A stretch of DNA of 64,000 nucleotides from Labilibaculum antarcticum (GTDB taxonomy: Bacteria > Bacteroidota > Bacteroidia > Bacteroidales > Marinifilaceae), in assembly GCF_002356295.1 (NCBI RefSeq), contig NZ_AP018042.1, positions 3,814,361-3,878,360 of the forward strand, in the 5' to 3' direction. The notes under the pieces were generated by a model that saw only the letters and a program-made list of their open reading frames with translations, was not told the DNA's origin and made no database searches. Below are positions 27,574-36,702 of the stretch, piece after piece. Every line of letters starts with the position of its first letter. Position 1 is the first letter of the stretch. Both the position numbers and the translations under genes were made by a program.

Positions 27574-28284
27574 ATGAGTATAAAAGCAAAAATGTATGTA
27601 GACGATCTGGTTTACAACATACGAAAATTAGATTTTGGTTTCGATCAAAAAATAAATACAAATGGAACTGCTTCCACTCAGCCTTTGGGTGGATTATTCA
27701 ATATAGAAGTCGAAAGTCCTAAAAATACCCATTTGTATGCCTGGGGAGCCAGTAATTTGGATATGAAGTACGTTAAATTGGTGTTTTCACCCCTTACTCT
27801 GGCTTCCAAAAGCCGAACCATCGAGTTGTACGATACCCTATGCATTCGCCATCACGATTACTTTCACCACGAAAGTAAAGATCCCATGATCAGCGTTCTT
27901 CAACTCTCACCCGCCATCATCGTTCAGGATGGCCAAACTCTCGTCGAAAAAAACTGGAAAGTAAGCGATTTGAGTCGACAGAATGTGGAGCCTACAGCTA
28001 CTCCTGTTGCTAGTGAGGAACAACAATTTACTGAGGTCTATTTGTTGGATTCTGGTGGAAGTAAAATAGAAGATTTAGATAAGGAACAGGATATAACTTT
28101 AGTTATTAAAACCACGGGATTGATTGGCAAAACGATCAATACCATCGACCTACACAACGAAGAGTATGATTTCTTATATCAAGGGAAAAGATTGATTGAT
28201 GATAAATTAAAAAATTACATCATTAATAGCAATGAGGATAAGTTATCTCTAAAAGTAATCGAACAAGATCAATCCAACTCTTAA
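27574..28284 (+). CDS. tssD: Type VI secretion tube protein TssD (Hcp) with C-terminal extension
   Basis: The first 130 residues match the Bacteroidetes TssD/Hcp family. They show MSIKAKMYVDDLVYNI, QPLGGLFNIEVES and the KLVFSP...RTIELYDTLCIRHHDYF strands of the ring-forming tube subunit. A linker (PTATPVASEEQQ) leads to about 85 extra residues with an Ig-like look (VYLLDSGGSKIEDLDKEQDI...). Such extensions usually carry or dock an effector. The stop is 3 bases from the start of the next gene, so the two are co-translated. No sheath, baseplate or ClpV gene is in the window, so this is an orphan Hcp cassette. Confidence 0.85.
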   Translation: MSIKAKMYVDDLVYNIRKLDFGFDQKINTNGTASTQPLGGLFNIEVESPKNTHLYAWGASNLDMKYVKLVFSPLTLASKSRTIELYDTLCIRHHDYFHHESKDPMISVLQLSPAIIVQDGQTLVEKNWKVSDLSRQNVEPTATPVASEEQQFTEVYLLDSGGSKIEDLDKEQDITLVIKTTGLIGKTINTIDLHNEEYDFLYQGKRLIDDKLKNYIINSNEDKLSLKVIEQDQSNS

Positions 28285-28287
28285 GTC

Positions 28288-30345
28288 ATGGCATATATAG
28301 AACTCGAAATCGAAGGACAAACCCAAAAATATGAATACGAAGAAAGTATACAAGGAGAAGTGGTATACGATATCAACACAAATGAAGTTGGAATTATAAG
28401 GGAAGATCAACGAAGTTCTTTTAAACAAGAGGTTGATTGGATGGATGCATTTACTCCGTACATGGCTTCTTTTCAAAAGAAAGAGCAGGATGAGGCAAAA
28501 GAAGAAGATCGCAAATATTTAGCATTGGCAACTTTGATTATTTATGATGAGTTTGTTAATGCTTCTAACGATGCTACCGCCGCTGATATAATTAATCATT
28601 TGGATGCTAAGATAAATGAAAAGAAAGAGGAGTTAAAAGCCGATGGACCAATAGATACTAGTGCTGTTAATATTAGCGATAAGGTGCATTCTGAAATCTT
28701 ATGGGCTGAAGGCAAACGAATGGTTAGAGTTCGATCTGAAAAAATAAAAAATCATAACCGATGGTTTGGAAAAAAGCAAGTTCAACAGCAGATCGAAGCT
28801 GGTAATGAAAGTGAAAACGAAAAGACTGCAAAGACTGCAAAATCCGCAGAAATTAAAATACTTGAGAAAAAATTCTGGAGCGAAGATGGCGCTATTAATG
28901 ATAAGTTTGAAGCAATAAACAAAGATTTACACAAGGATTTTTTCGAAGATAATAATAATATCAATTCTTCTCTTGATGCAAAATTATTTAGATATACTAC
29001 CGAGGCCGCAGCGGATACAAAGTTCGATTGGACGGATAAAAAAGAACTCAAAGCGACAGCAAAAGCAAGTGGATCTTTTAGTCTAGCTGAGGCTACAGGT
29101 AAGTTTTCCGTGGCTTTACCTGATCAATATGGTTTTGGATTAATGCAGTATTGTAAAAGTATTGCTCCAGATTTTATTGATGATGATTATACTGAAATAT
29201 TTTTAAAAATCATTTTAGGTTTAGATGGTTCAGCATTCGTTGGTATTTGTGCTTCTGTTTCTGGAGAAATAGGTTTGTCAGTAACGGAAGGGAAAGAAAA
29301 TGGTTCAGCACAAGCAGGTCTTGACATATTTGCTGGCGCTAAAGGTGAAGCGAAAGCTTCATTCGAAATTAAGATGATGTTTGTTGAGGACTATGTGATG
29401 GATGCAATGCGAGACCGATTGAAAACGGTTGGTGAGCGAGGAGAAACGGTAGTATCTAGTAAAGAAATTGAAGCTGACAAATTATCTAAATGGGAAAAGT
29501 TAGGCAGTGCTGAAATTGGTGGATTTGTTGCAGCGGGTGCTGGTATTAGTGGCGTTTTTGCAGTAGGATACTTTGATGGACAATTAAGATATCAAGCAAA
29601 AATTGCCTTAGTTGTTAAAGTTGGTGGGGGTACATTCATGAAAGGATTTGTGGATGCTAAATTGGTTGGTAAATTTATTCTTACTGTCGCACATGGTCTT
29701 AACTGGAAGAATATGTCGGATGCTTTAGATAAGCAAACAGAATTATTATACCATACCATTATGAATAACTGTTTTTATTTACAAAGAACAGTTGCTGAGG
29801 TGTATGGAGAGCTGGAAGGGAAGTTTAAGGAGATCATGGACACGATTCAGGACTTGCGAGATTTACCAGAAAAGGGTCTTGAGCAATTCAAGATTGCAGA
29901 TGATAATTGGGATGAAAATGTACCTGGGTATTCTAGTTTTAAGCAGTATAATTTGGCTTTTTTAGTTTTGAAGAGTACTTATTATTCCTTAAAGCAAAGA
30001 AATGAAAATTTATCAGAAAAAGAGGCTGCAATAGCTTTGGTAGAAAAAGCGCAACAAAATAAAATTAGTTGGAACTATGCCACTTGGCAAATGAAAATTG
30101 ATCTTATTTACGATATGCGCCATGATGGTTCGGGTGCTTTTGGGGGATTCTCGGAAGAAGATAAGGAAGATGCGGTAATTGCTGTATTGGAGAGCAGTAG
30201 GAATAGTGAGGAATTTAAGAAAATCGAAGAGAACTTAAAAACACCTAAACAAGGTACTGGTAGAGAGGCTATTTTTATTGATGATTTAGTAGATTTCTCT
30301 CAGCAAGATAGATTAGATTACTTAAGAAATATTAAATATCGATAA
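28288..30345 (+). CDS. Putative T6SS effector, VasX-like Gly/Ala-rich region
   Basis: I do not recognise a named family for all of this 685-residue protein. It starts with a short beta domain, followed by a long charged coiled region to about residue 240. Between about 255 and 460 is a Gly/Ala-rich stretch (FAGAKGEAKASF, then VAAGAGISGVFAVGYFDGQLRY and ALVVKVGGG) that resembles the central part of VasX/BTH_I2691-type membrane-active T6SS effectors (from memory). The C-terminal 200 residues are helical and acidic. No catalytic motif is obvious. It lies directly downstream of tssD and just before a lipoprotein gene, as effector genes do. Pore formation is inference. Confidence 0.55.
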   Translation: MAYIELEIEGQTQKYEYEESIQGEVVYDINTNEVGIIREDQRSSFKQEVDWMDAFTPYMASFQKKEQDEAKEEDRKYLALATLIIYDEFVNASNDATAADIINHLDAKINEKKEELKADGPIDTSAVNISDKVHSEILWAEGKRMVRVRSEKIKNHNRWFGKKQVQQQIEAGNESENEKTAKTAKSAEIKILEKKFWSEDGAINDKFEAINKDLHKDFFEDNNNINSSLDAKLFRYTTEAAADTKFDWTDKKELKATAKASGSFSLAEATGKFSVALPDQYGFGLMQYCKSIAPDFIDDDYTEIFLKIILGLDGSAFVGICASVSGEIGLSVTEGKENGSAQAGLDIFAGAKGEAKASFEIKMMFVEDYVMDAMRDRLKTVGERGETVVSSKEIEADKLSKWEKLGSAEIGGFVAAGAGISGVFAVGYFDGQLRYQAKIALVVKVGGGTFMKGFVDAKLVGKFILTVAHGLNWKNMSDALDKQTELLYHTIMNNCFYLQRTVAEVYGELEGKFKEIMDTIQDLRDLPEKGLEQFKIADDNWDENVPGYSSFKQYNLAFLVLKSTYYSLKQRNENLSEKEAAIALVEKAQQNKISWNYATWQMKIDLIYDMRHDGSGAFGGFSEEDKEDAVIAVLESSRNSEEFKKIEENLKTPKQGTGREAIFIDDLVDFSQQDRLDYLRNIKYR

Positions 30346-30346
30346 A

Positions 30347-31114
30347 ATGAAAAAAAGCACTTTATTATATTCTATTATAGTTGTTTTGATATTCTTGTCA
30401 TGCGGAAATAAGAGTAATAGGAACAAATACAAAAGACACGATCATAATTCGTTAAATTATGCATTAATGATAATGACAACTGAACCTTGGAGTAATTCTT
30501 TTGATGATGTTTTTGAAATTCTAGAAAGAGGAGCTGATATTGAATACATTGATTCCAGTAAAAAGGCTTATACAACCCCCTTTCTTAACGCTTCAGGTGC
30601 CTTAAAATGTTTACGAGAGAAAGATCAGCGTCGTCCTGGAGAAATAGACTCCATGGAAATTGAAGCAGTAAAAATCGTGAAATACTTGGCAAAAAAAGGA
30701 GCTGATATTCATGCCACGACGTCCGGGAATAATTTAAATGCATTGCATTTAGCAGCCAACGGCGGTCGAGAGAAGATGATCCCAGTTTTGGTAAAATTAG
30801 GTTTAGATATTAACTCCAGAAATGGAGATCCTGATTATGGAGGTACTGTATTGTGGCATGCTATAAATGCGGGTGATTTAGCAACTGTAAAAGCTGTAGT
30901 TGAAGCAGGAGCAGACATAAACTTATGCCTTTTAGATGGCAATAGTCCTTTGGATTGGGCCATGGCCTATGCCAATCCGAAAGCCAAAGAAGCACTTTGG
31001 TTAGTTCCCTATCGCGACCAAGAAGCCATTGCCGATTACATGCAAAGCATAGGCGCCAAGCATGGCAAAAATCAGTTTAAAGGCATGTTGTATTTTGATG
31101 AAAGTAAGCGATAA
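30347..31114 (+). CDS. Ankyrin-repeat lipoprotein, possible immunity protein
   Basis: This 255-residue protein has a lipoprotein signal (IVVLIFLSCGNKS). At least four ankyrin-like repeats follow (ILERGADIEYIDS, LAKKGADIHATTS, LVKLGLDINSRNG, VVEAGADINLCLL). Its start is 1 base after the stop of the effector gene, so it is translationally linked to it. Ankyrin proteins next to effectors are frequent immunity partners (known trend). Its likely location in the inner or outer membrane facing the periplasm would fit neutralising a membrane-active toxin; this is inference. Confidence 0.7.
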   Translation: MKKSTLLYSIIVVLIFLSCGNKSNRNKYKRHDHNSLNYALMIMTTEPWSNSFDDVFEILERGADIEYIDSSKKAYTTPFLNASGALKCLREKDQRRPGEIDSMEIEAVKIVKYLAKKGADIHATTSGNNLNALHLAANGGREKMIPVLVKLGLDINSRNGDPDYGGTVLWHAINAGDLATVKAVVEAGADINLCLLDGNSPLDWAMAYANPKAKEALWLVPYRDQEAIADYMQSIGAKHGKNQFKGMLYFDESKR

Positions 31115-31187
31115 GTTAATAATCCCAATTGAAGGGGTGATTATTTAAAGATTGACAAAAAGAACTCCGGATAAAAAAACGAAACTC

Positions 31188-31904
31188 ATGAAAAAGAAAA
31201 CGATTAAAATTATAAGTTATTTATTTGCCGGAGTTGGGATAATCTTTTTATTATTTGGAATGAACGGTACCTGGGACAATATTTCTTTTATAAAAAAAAG
31301 TACAGAAACCTTGGGTACGGTTGTGGATATGAAAGTTAAAGATAAAACAGACTCAGAAGGTGTCAGTCAAACCTATTACTATCCTGTTGTTGAATATACT
31401 GATGCCAATGGCGCACAGCATGTTTTAAATTCAAGTATGGGTAGTGGACGTCCGGAGTGTGAAATAGGAGAAGGGATTCAAGTTCTTTATTTGCCAGAAA
31501 ACCCTTCTGATGGTAAAATTGGAACATTTGGACACATGTGGGGAGGAATGTTGATTGTATGGATTTTAGCCATCGTGTTTATAATTACGGGTTTCCTGAT
31601 TGAATTTTTCTCCAAGAGAGATAAACGCAGGAAGAAAAAAGCGGAAAGATACAGCGCCACCGTCGATGCCAAAGTAAGCGAGGTAATATACAATACCAGC
31701 GTGGAAGTAAACGGCAGGTCGCCATTTCAAATACATGCGCAATGGCATGATGAGCAAAGCAACAAGATTTACATCTTTAAGAGTAAAAACTTCTGGTTTG
31801 ATCCAAGCGAATTTTTACACGATACCATTGCAGTTAAGGCCGACCCTGCCAACTATAAAAAATATTGGATGGATACATCCTTTATTCCTGAAATGGCAGA
31901 GTAG
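31188..31904 (+). CDS. DUF3592-type membrane protein, possible second immunity factor
   Basis: This 238-residue protein has a helix near residues 5-25 (IISYLFAGVGIIFLLFG) and another near 125-150 (MLIVWILAIVFIITGFLIEFF), around a beta domain (TLGTVVDMKVKD...YYYPVVEYTDANGAQH) typical of DUF3592. A second, similar beta domain lies in the C-terminus. The start is ATG 31188 (MKKKTIK); a TTG at 31152 is unlikely. It is the last gene before the right-hand direct repeat. The function is unknown, but membrane immunity proteins are common beside VasX-like toxins. Confidence 0.65.
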   Translation: MKKKTIKIISYLFAGVGIIFLLFGMNGTWDNISFIKKSTETLGTVVDMKVKDKTDSEGVSQTYYYPVVEYTDANGAQHVLNSSMGSGRPECEIGEGIQVLYLPENPSDGKIGTFGHMWGGMLIVWILAIVFIITGFLIEFFSKRDKRRKKKAERYSATVDAKVSEVIYNTSVEVNGRSPFQIHAQWHDEQSNKIYIFKSKNFWFDPSEFLHDTIAVKADPANYKKYWMDTSFIPEMAE

Positions 31905-31977
31905 AGGTGCAGTCGGATCTTTAGCTTACAACAGTTCAAAAGAATATTTTTAAGAAGTATCGCATCTCTATCAACAA

Positions 31978-32007
31978 GCCCTCAACCAAAGAGGCATCAT
32001 GAAATAA
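31978..32007 (+). repeat. Direct repeat, right copy (att-like, displaced mltG 3' end)
   Basis: This is identical over 30 bases to 27035-27064. Read in frame it gives YQQALNQRGIMK and a stop, against YQNALNQRGIMK in mltG. It is therefore a remnant of an mltG 3' end, with homology starting near 31969. No mltG coding precedes it. Confidence 0.85.
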
Positions 32008-32202
32008 ATCGCACTCTTGCTTCTGTAAATGTGTATGGGGGATTGGCGATCCTCTGAATTAAGTTGTTCGGTTGAGTAAAGGCAATTTGAAAATCGAGAA
32101 CTCTTCAACTTCAGATTACAAATTTAATAGCCTTCAAAAATAAGTGGCTCGTCTCACATTCCGTAGCAAAGGATTTGTTATCATTGCAAAAAAGTAAACT
32201 GA

Positions 32203-33132
32203 ATGATTGGAGCACAAACAAAAGGGACCATTATGGTTCTTTTATCAGCAATATTTTTTGGCTTGATGCCTTTTTTTGCCATTAAAACCTATGCCGAAGG
32301 TTTTGATGTTAGTAACCTGTTGTTCTATCGGTTCAGTTTTGCATTTGTGCTGATTGGTTTGTTTTGTATCTACAAAAAGATTAGTCCCCGAATCAATAAA
32401 AAACAATTTTTTCTATTGCTGATTGCCGCATTTGGTGGCACCATGATGACTACCTACACACTTTTTTTATCCTATCAGTATATTTCGTCGGGATTGGCAA
32501 GCACACTTCATTTTGTGTACCCGATTATCACCATTGTTTTTGCAGGCATTATCTATAAAGAGAAATTTACGGCAAAAAAAATCATTGCTCTTGTTTTATC
32601 CATCATCGGAATTGCTCTGTTATCGGTGGGTGGCGGTGCCGAAATTAATACGATAGGTGTTTTATGGGCTTTGGTATCGGGCTTATTTTACGCCATCTAC
32701 ATTTTATGTATGGCCAACCCCGAACTAAGGAAAATTTCGCCTTATAGTGTTGCTTTATGGGTTTTTGGCATTACGGCACTTCTATTTTTTGGCAAATGCT
32801 TGTTCGTAGATGGCATCAAGACAAATCCCAGTGCCATGTCTTTATTTTATATCCTAAACCTTAGTTTTTGGTCTACTTTTTTGTCAGTTGTGTTGTTTTA
32901 CAAGGGCATGAAATATACCGGACCAGGGAATGCATCTCTTCTGTCAACCCTTGAACCTCTTACCGGAGTAATGGTAGGCGTGTTTGTGTTTAATGATGTA
33001 ATGGACTTGAAAAGTTCTTTGGCCATTCTTCTGATATTGACTTCTGTTTTTATTGTGGTGCAAACCAATAAGAAGCCAAAATACCGAATGCTTTTCCGCA
33101 AATTAACTCCCCGCAGACTCAGAAGAGCTTAG
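32203..33132 (+). CDS. DMT-superfamily (EamA) transporter
   Basis: This 309-residue inner-membrane protein has about ten helices in two EamA repeats. The first runs from GTIMVLLSAIFFGLMPFF to IGIALLSVGGG; the second starts at IGVLWALVSGLFYAIYIL. FVYPIITIVFAGIIYKEKFT is the typical EamA motif. Members export or import small metabolites such as amino acids or nucleosides; the substrate is not evident. It stands alone, just right of the island boundary. Confidence 0.85.
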   Translation: MIGAQTKGTIMVLLSAIFFGLMPFFAIKTYAEGFDVSNLLFYRFSFAFVLIGLFCIYKKISPRINKKQFFLLLIAAFGGTMMTTYTLFLSYQYISSGLASTLHFVYPIITIVFAGIIYKEKFTAKKIIALVLSIIGIALLSVGGGAEINTIGVLWALVSGLFYAIYILCMANPELRKISPYSVALWVFGITALLFFGKCLFVDGIKTNPSAMSLFYILNLSFWSTFLSVVLFYKGMKYTGPGNASLLSTLEPLTGVMVGVFVFNDVMDLKSSLAILLILTSVFIVVQTNKKPKYRMLFRKLTPRRLRRA

Positions 33133-33157
33133 TATTTATTAATCTAGCAACAGCTTG

Positions 33158-33308
33158 TAACACCATTTTGAATAATTAGTGAACCATGGCAAGTTGCCGG
33201 TCTTAACTTTTATCGGGAGAGCTCATGGTCTGTTTAGGGTATCGAAAAACACATCTGTAATTATTCGTGAATAAATAAAGCGCACCGATTTCTCCAATCG
33301 GGATTATT
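33158..33308. mobile_element. MITE-like element, copy A
   Basis: The left end (ACCATTTTGAATAATTAGTG, then AACCATGGCAAG) matches copy B at 53659 with 29 of 32 bases. The right end TCCAATCGG[G/T]ATTATTT also matches. The ends are imperfect inverted repeats, and there is no coding capacity. Confidence 0.55.
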
Positions 33309-33448
33309 TCTTCCTATAAAAAAACGGAAGGATAAATTTTAAACAGTTTACAAACCAATTGTTGTTTTTCATGAACTCTGGCAGCAAGCCTGATTATTTA
33401 CTTGACTAAATGGGAGAATAAAAAAATGAAATCTAGACCCATTCGTTC

Positions 33449-33467
33449 TGTTTGAATTTTGTAATTT
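33449..33467. promoter_or_regulatory. 19-base motif before the AraC gene
   Basis: TGTTTGAATTTTGTAATTT ends 6 bases before the AraC ATG. It recurs with one change at 34361-34379 in front of the aldo/keto reductase gene. A shared operator is inferred. Confidence 0.4.
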
Positions 33468-33473
33468 AGCTTC

Positions 33474-34358
33474 ATGGAAAAGAGTGAAGATTTAAACGCA
33501 TTTTACGATAGAATAAAATACAAGCCTGATGAGGAACTGTCTTTGAGTAAACCTCATATTAATGTTTTTGAACGGTCAGCTTGTACAGGGCCACTCACTT
33601 ATTCACGAAGAGATTACTACAAACTAACTTTGATATTGGGCGAAGGAAGACTCGATTATGCCGATAAAAGTATTCACATAGACAGACCGGCTTTACTGTT
33701 TTCGAATCCGTTGATTCCCTATAATTGGCAGAATATTTCCAAAGAACAGACTGGTTGGTTCTGTATTTTTAACGAGTTCTTCGTAAAACAGAGGGATGAG
33801 TTGCTAACGGATCTTCCGATGTTTCAATTGGGATACGATAAAGTCTATTTCCCGGATGAAAATTCAGTGAAAGAAATAACTGATTTATATCGAAAAATGA
33901 TGGCGGAAAATGAAGGTTCTTATATCTACAAACAGGATGTTCTGCGCAATTACCTGCATTTGATTGTTCATTATGCCCTTAAGATGGAACCTGCAAAAAA
34001 TGACGCGCAAACACAAAATGCCGCATCGCGGATCGCTTCTCTTTTTATGGAATTGCTGGAGCGTCAGTTCCCTATTGATTCAATGCAGAATCAATTGAAA
34101 CTAAAATCTGCGAATGATTATGCATGTCAGCTTTCTGTGCATACCAATCATCTAAACAGAGCGGTAAAAGAGGTTACGGGGAAAACTACAACGGAACATA
34201 TTGCCGGCCGCACAATTATTGAGGCAAAAGAATTGCTTGTACATACCGATTGGCCGGTTGCTGAAATTGCCTATTGTCTGGGCTTTGAGTATCCCGCTTA
34301 TTTTAATAATTTTTACAAAAAAGCAACGGGTATGACTCCAAAGGAAGCAAGATTGTGA
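33474..34358 (+). CDS. AraC-family transcriptional regulator
   Basis: This 294-residue protein has an N-terminal cupin-like sensor part (YYKLTLILGEGRLDYADKS, ALLFSNPLIPYNW) and a C-terminal pair of helix-turn-helix motifs. They include LSVHTNHLNRAVKEVTGKT and the signature VAEIAYCLGFEYPAYFNNFYKKATGMTPKEAR. It lies 88 bases before the aldo/keto reductase gene on the same strand and shares an upstream motif with it, so it probably controls that gene. The inducer is unknown. Confidence 0.9.
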   Translation: MEKSEDLNAFYDRIKYKPDEELSLSKPHINVFERSACTGPLTYSRRDYYKLTLILGEGRLDYADKSIHIDRPALLFSNPLIPYNWQNISKEQTGWFCIFNEFFVKQRDELLTDLPMFQLGYDKVYFPDENSVKEITDLYRKMMAENEGSYIYKQDVLRNYLHLIVHYALKMEPAKNDAQTQNAASRIASLFMELLERQFPIDSMQNQLKLKSANDYACQLSVHTNHLNRAVKEVTGKTTTEHIAGRTIIEAKELLVHTDWPVAEIAYCLGFEYPAYFNNFYKKATGMTPKEARL

Positions 34359-34360
34359 AT

Positions 34361-34379
34361 TGTTTGAATTTTATAATTT
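34361..34379. promoter_or_regulatory. Second copy of the 19-base motif, before the aldo/keto reductase
   Basis: TGTTTGAATTTTATAATTT differs in one base from 33449-33467. Confidence 0.4.
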
Positions 34380-34446
34380 TCTGTTTGATTCCTATCGTTT
34401 CCATTGAAACAGGATCAGTAATTTTGTTAATCATTCAAATATCATT

Positions 34447-35436
34447 ATGAAATACATAAAATTAGGAAAAACAGATGATCAGCTTTCTATAATTGGCTTA
34501 GGCTGCATGGGGATGTCGCATGTTTATGGTAAGAAGAATAATGAGGAAAGTATCGCCACTATGCACAAAGCATTGGAATTGGGGATTAATTTTTGGGACA
34601 CGGCAGATTTTTATGGAGGAGGAGCGAATGAGCAGCTTATTTCAAAAGTACTGAAACCAAATAGAGACAAGATATTTATAGCAACTAAATTTGGGTTTCA
34701 ATATGGTGGGGAAGACCTACTCGCCAGTAAATTTGATGGTTCGCCCAAATATATGCGTAAGGCTGTGGAGCTAAGTTTGCAAAGATTGGGTATTGAAACC
34801 ATCGACTTGTATTATGCCCACCGCGTGGATCCAAACATTCCGATTGAAGAAACTGTGGGAGCCATGGCGGAACTCGTAAAAGAGGGAAAGGTACGTCACC
34901 TAGGGCTTTCGGAAGCATCCCTTAGCAATATCAAAAGAGCGAATGCCGTACATCCTATTTCGGCACTGCAAAGTGAATATTCGCTTTTAACAAGAGATGT
35001 AGAGAAGAAAGTACTGCCCGAAATCGCAGAAATGGGCATCACACTTGTTCCCTACTCACCTTTGGGTAGAGGAATGTTTACCGAGAATTTTAACGTAGAT
35101 GATATTGCTTCAAATGATATCCGCATGCATATGCCTCGCTTTCAGGGGAAACATCTAATTAACAATCAGAATCTGATGAAAGCGTTGGATGAATTGGCAT
35201 ACGGTAAATGCATCAATACGGCTCAACTGGCATTGGCATGGCTGTTGGCAAAAGGCGATAACATCATCCCGATTCCGGGAACAAAAAAACGCAAATACCT
35301 GGGACTGAATGCGGGCGCTGCCGATATTGAATTTACAGCCAATGAAGTAGCCGCAATTGAAGCCATTATTGCGAAGTATCCCAATACCGGCGAGCGTTAT
35401 CCTGAAGCGGCAATGAGATTGGTAGATCAAGACTAA
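34447..35436 (+). CDS. Aldo/keto reductase
   Basis: This 329-residue NADPH-dependent oxidoreductase has the catalytic tetrad in [10 protein letters not shown] (Asp, Tyr), ATKFGF (Lys) and YYAHRVDP (His). The cofactor-binding C-terminal region holds [12 protein letters not shown]. Its closest known types reduce aldehydes or ketones such as methylglyoxal, but the substrate is not set by sequence. It probably forms a regulatory pair with the preceding AraC gene. A terminator follows. Confidence 0.93.
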   Translation: MKYIKLGKTDDQLSIIGLGCMGMSHVYGKKNNEESIATMHKALELGINFWDTADFYGGGANEQLISKVLKPNRDKIFIATKFGFQYGGEDLLASKFDGSPKYMRKAVELSLQRLGIETIDLYYAHRVDPNIPIEETVGAMAELVKEGKVRHLGLSEASLSNIKRANAVHPISALQSEYSLLTRDVEKKVLPEIAEMGITLVPYSPLGRGMFTENFNVDDIASNDIRMHMPRFQGKHLINNQNLMKALDELAYGKCINTAQLALAWLLAKGDNIIPIPGTKKRKYLGLNAGAADIEFTANEVAAIEAIIAKYPNTGERYPEAAMRLVDQD

Positions 35437-35799
35437 GCACAATTAGGAACTATTATATCAAAATTTAAAGACCGGGCATCAGGCTCGGTCTTTTTTTGCT
35501 TGCTACACTGGAACTGTATCGAAGATTTGCATGAGTATTGGCGAACTTTTAATTCGCATATATCCCATTTCGATAGCTCTTGTGAACTTCTAATCCCAAT
35601 AGCTATCCTCTAGGTTTGCATAGTTAAGCTTAGGGTTAGTGATTTTGTAGCTTAGTAGCCATTAATCGGTTATCAGTTACGAAACATTGTATCCCATTAT
35701 TCTTACATTTGTGATAACTACATTGTGAAACTGACATGGAATATGCCGCGCCTACATTCTTGGCTGGTGCTAAATAAAATCATTATTAAATAGGAGATC
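35437..35799. other. Intergenic region
   Basis: This is 363 bases with a terminator at 35467-35497 and then AT-rich sequence. TACATTTG near 35706 is a match to the -7 promoter element for the epimerase gene. Nothing else is recognised. Confidence 0.4.
35467..35497 (+). terminator. Rho-independent terminator of the aldo/keto reductase gene
   Basis: GACCGGGC pairs with GCTCGGTC, flanked by AAA and a run of seven T. Confidence 0.85.
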
Positions 35800-36702
35800 A
35801 TGACTAAAAAGCGAATATTTTTTACGGGAGGATCAGGAAAAGCAGGAAAGCACGTGATACCTTACCTTCTCGACCAAGGACATCGAGTGATGAATGTAGA
35901 CCTGGTGCCTTTGGATTGTCCAGGGGTGGACAATCTGGTAGCTGATATTACGGATTCAGGTCAAATCTTTAATGCCATGAGTTCGTATGCCGGCTTAGAT
36001 GAGTTGGAATCGGGTAAAGGCGTACCCAAATTTGATGCTGTAGTACATTTTGCAGCCGTGCCCCGAATATTGCTTAAACCTGATAACGAAACTTTCCGGA
36101 TCAACACCATAGGCACGTACAATGTGATTGAAGCGGCTGTTAAACTTGGAATTAAGAAGATTATTATTGCTTCCTCAGAGACTACCTACGGGATCTGCTT
36201 TTCAGATGGCAAAACCAATCCTACTGCTCTGCCTTTGGAGGAGGATTATGATGTTGATCCCATGGATAGTTATGGATTATCGAAAGTCGTGAATGAGAAA
36301 ACGGCACGCAGCTTTCAGCGACGGTCAGGCTTTGATATTTATGCCCTTCGTATCGGAAATGTGATTGAGCCTCATGAATACACTGAACTGTTTCCGCATT
36401 ATTTTGAAAAGCCTGAAGTGCGCCGTAGAAATGCGTTCTGTTATATTGATGCGCGTGACCTGGGACAGATTGTGGATTTATGTTTGAACAAAGATGAGCT
36501 TGGTTATCAGGTTTTCAATGCAGGAAACGATCACAACGGTGCGATTATCCCCAGCAAAGAATTGGCTAAACAGTTTTTTCCTGATGTGCCAATTACCCGT
36601 GAATTGGAGGAACATGAAGCATTGTTTTCAAATCGCAAAATCCGCGAAGTTCTGGGCTTCAAAGAACAACATAACTGGCAGAAATACTTGAAAAAGGACT
36701 GA
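35800..36702 (+). CDS. NAD(P)-dependent epimerase/dehydratase (extended SDR)
   Basis: This 300-residue protein has the Rossmann motif TGGSGKAGKHV near the start, the DLVPLDCPGVDNLVADITD second strand, and the catalytic Ser/Tyr-x3-Lys set (ASSETTYG and YGLSKVVNEK). Extended SDRs of this size act on nucleotide sugars or on hexuronates (for example uronate dehydrogenase-like). The substrate is unknown. Start is ATG 35800 with GGAG just upstream. Confidence 0.88.
   Translation: MTKKRIFFTGGSGKAGKHVIPYLLDQGHRVMNVDLVPLDCPGVDNLVADITDSGQIFNAMSSYAGLDELESGKGVPKFDAVVHFAAVPRILLKPDNETFRINTIGTYNVIEAAVKLGIKKIIIASSETTYGICFSDGKTNPTALPLEEDYDVDPMDSYGLSKVVNEKTARSFQRRSGFDIYALRIGNVIEPHEYTELFPHYFEKPEVRRRNAFCYIDARDLGQIVDLCLNKDELGYQVFNAGNDHNGAIIPSKELAKQFFPDVPITRELEEHEALFSNRKIREVLGFKEQHNWQKYLKKD

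Larger units (their letters stand above)
33133..33473. other. Intergenic region with MITE-like element
   Basis: These 341 bases hold the MITE-like copy A (33158-33308) and, close to the AraC start, the 19-base motif at 33449-33467. Confidence 0.5.
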
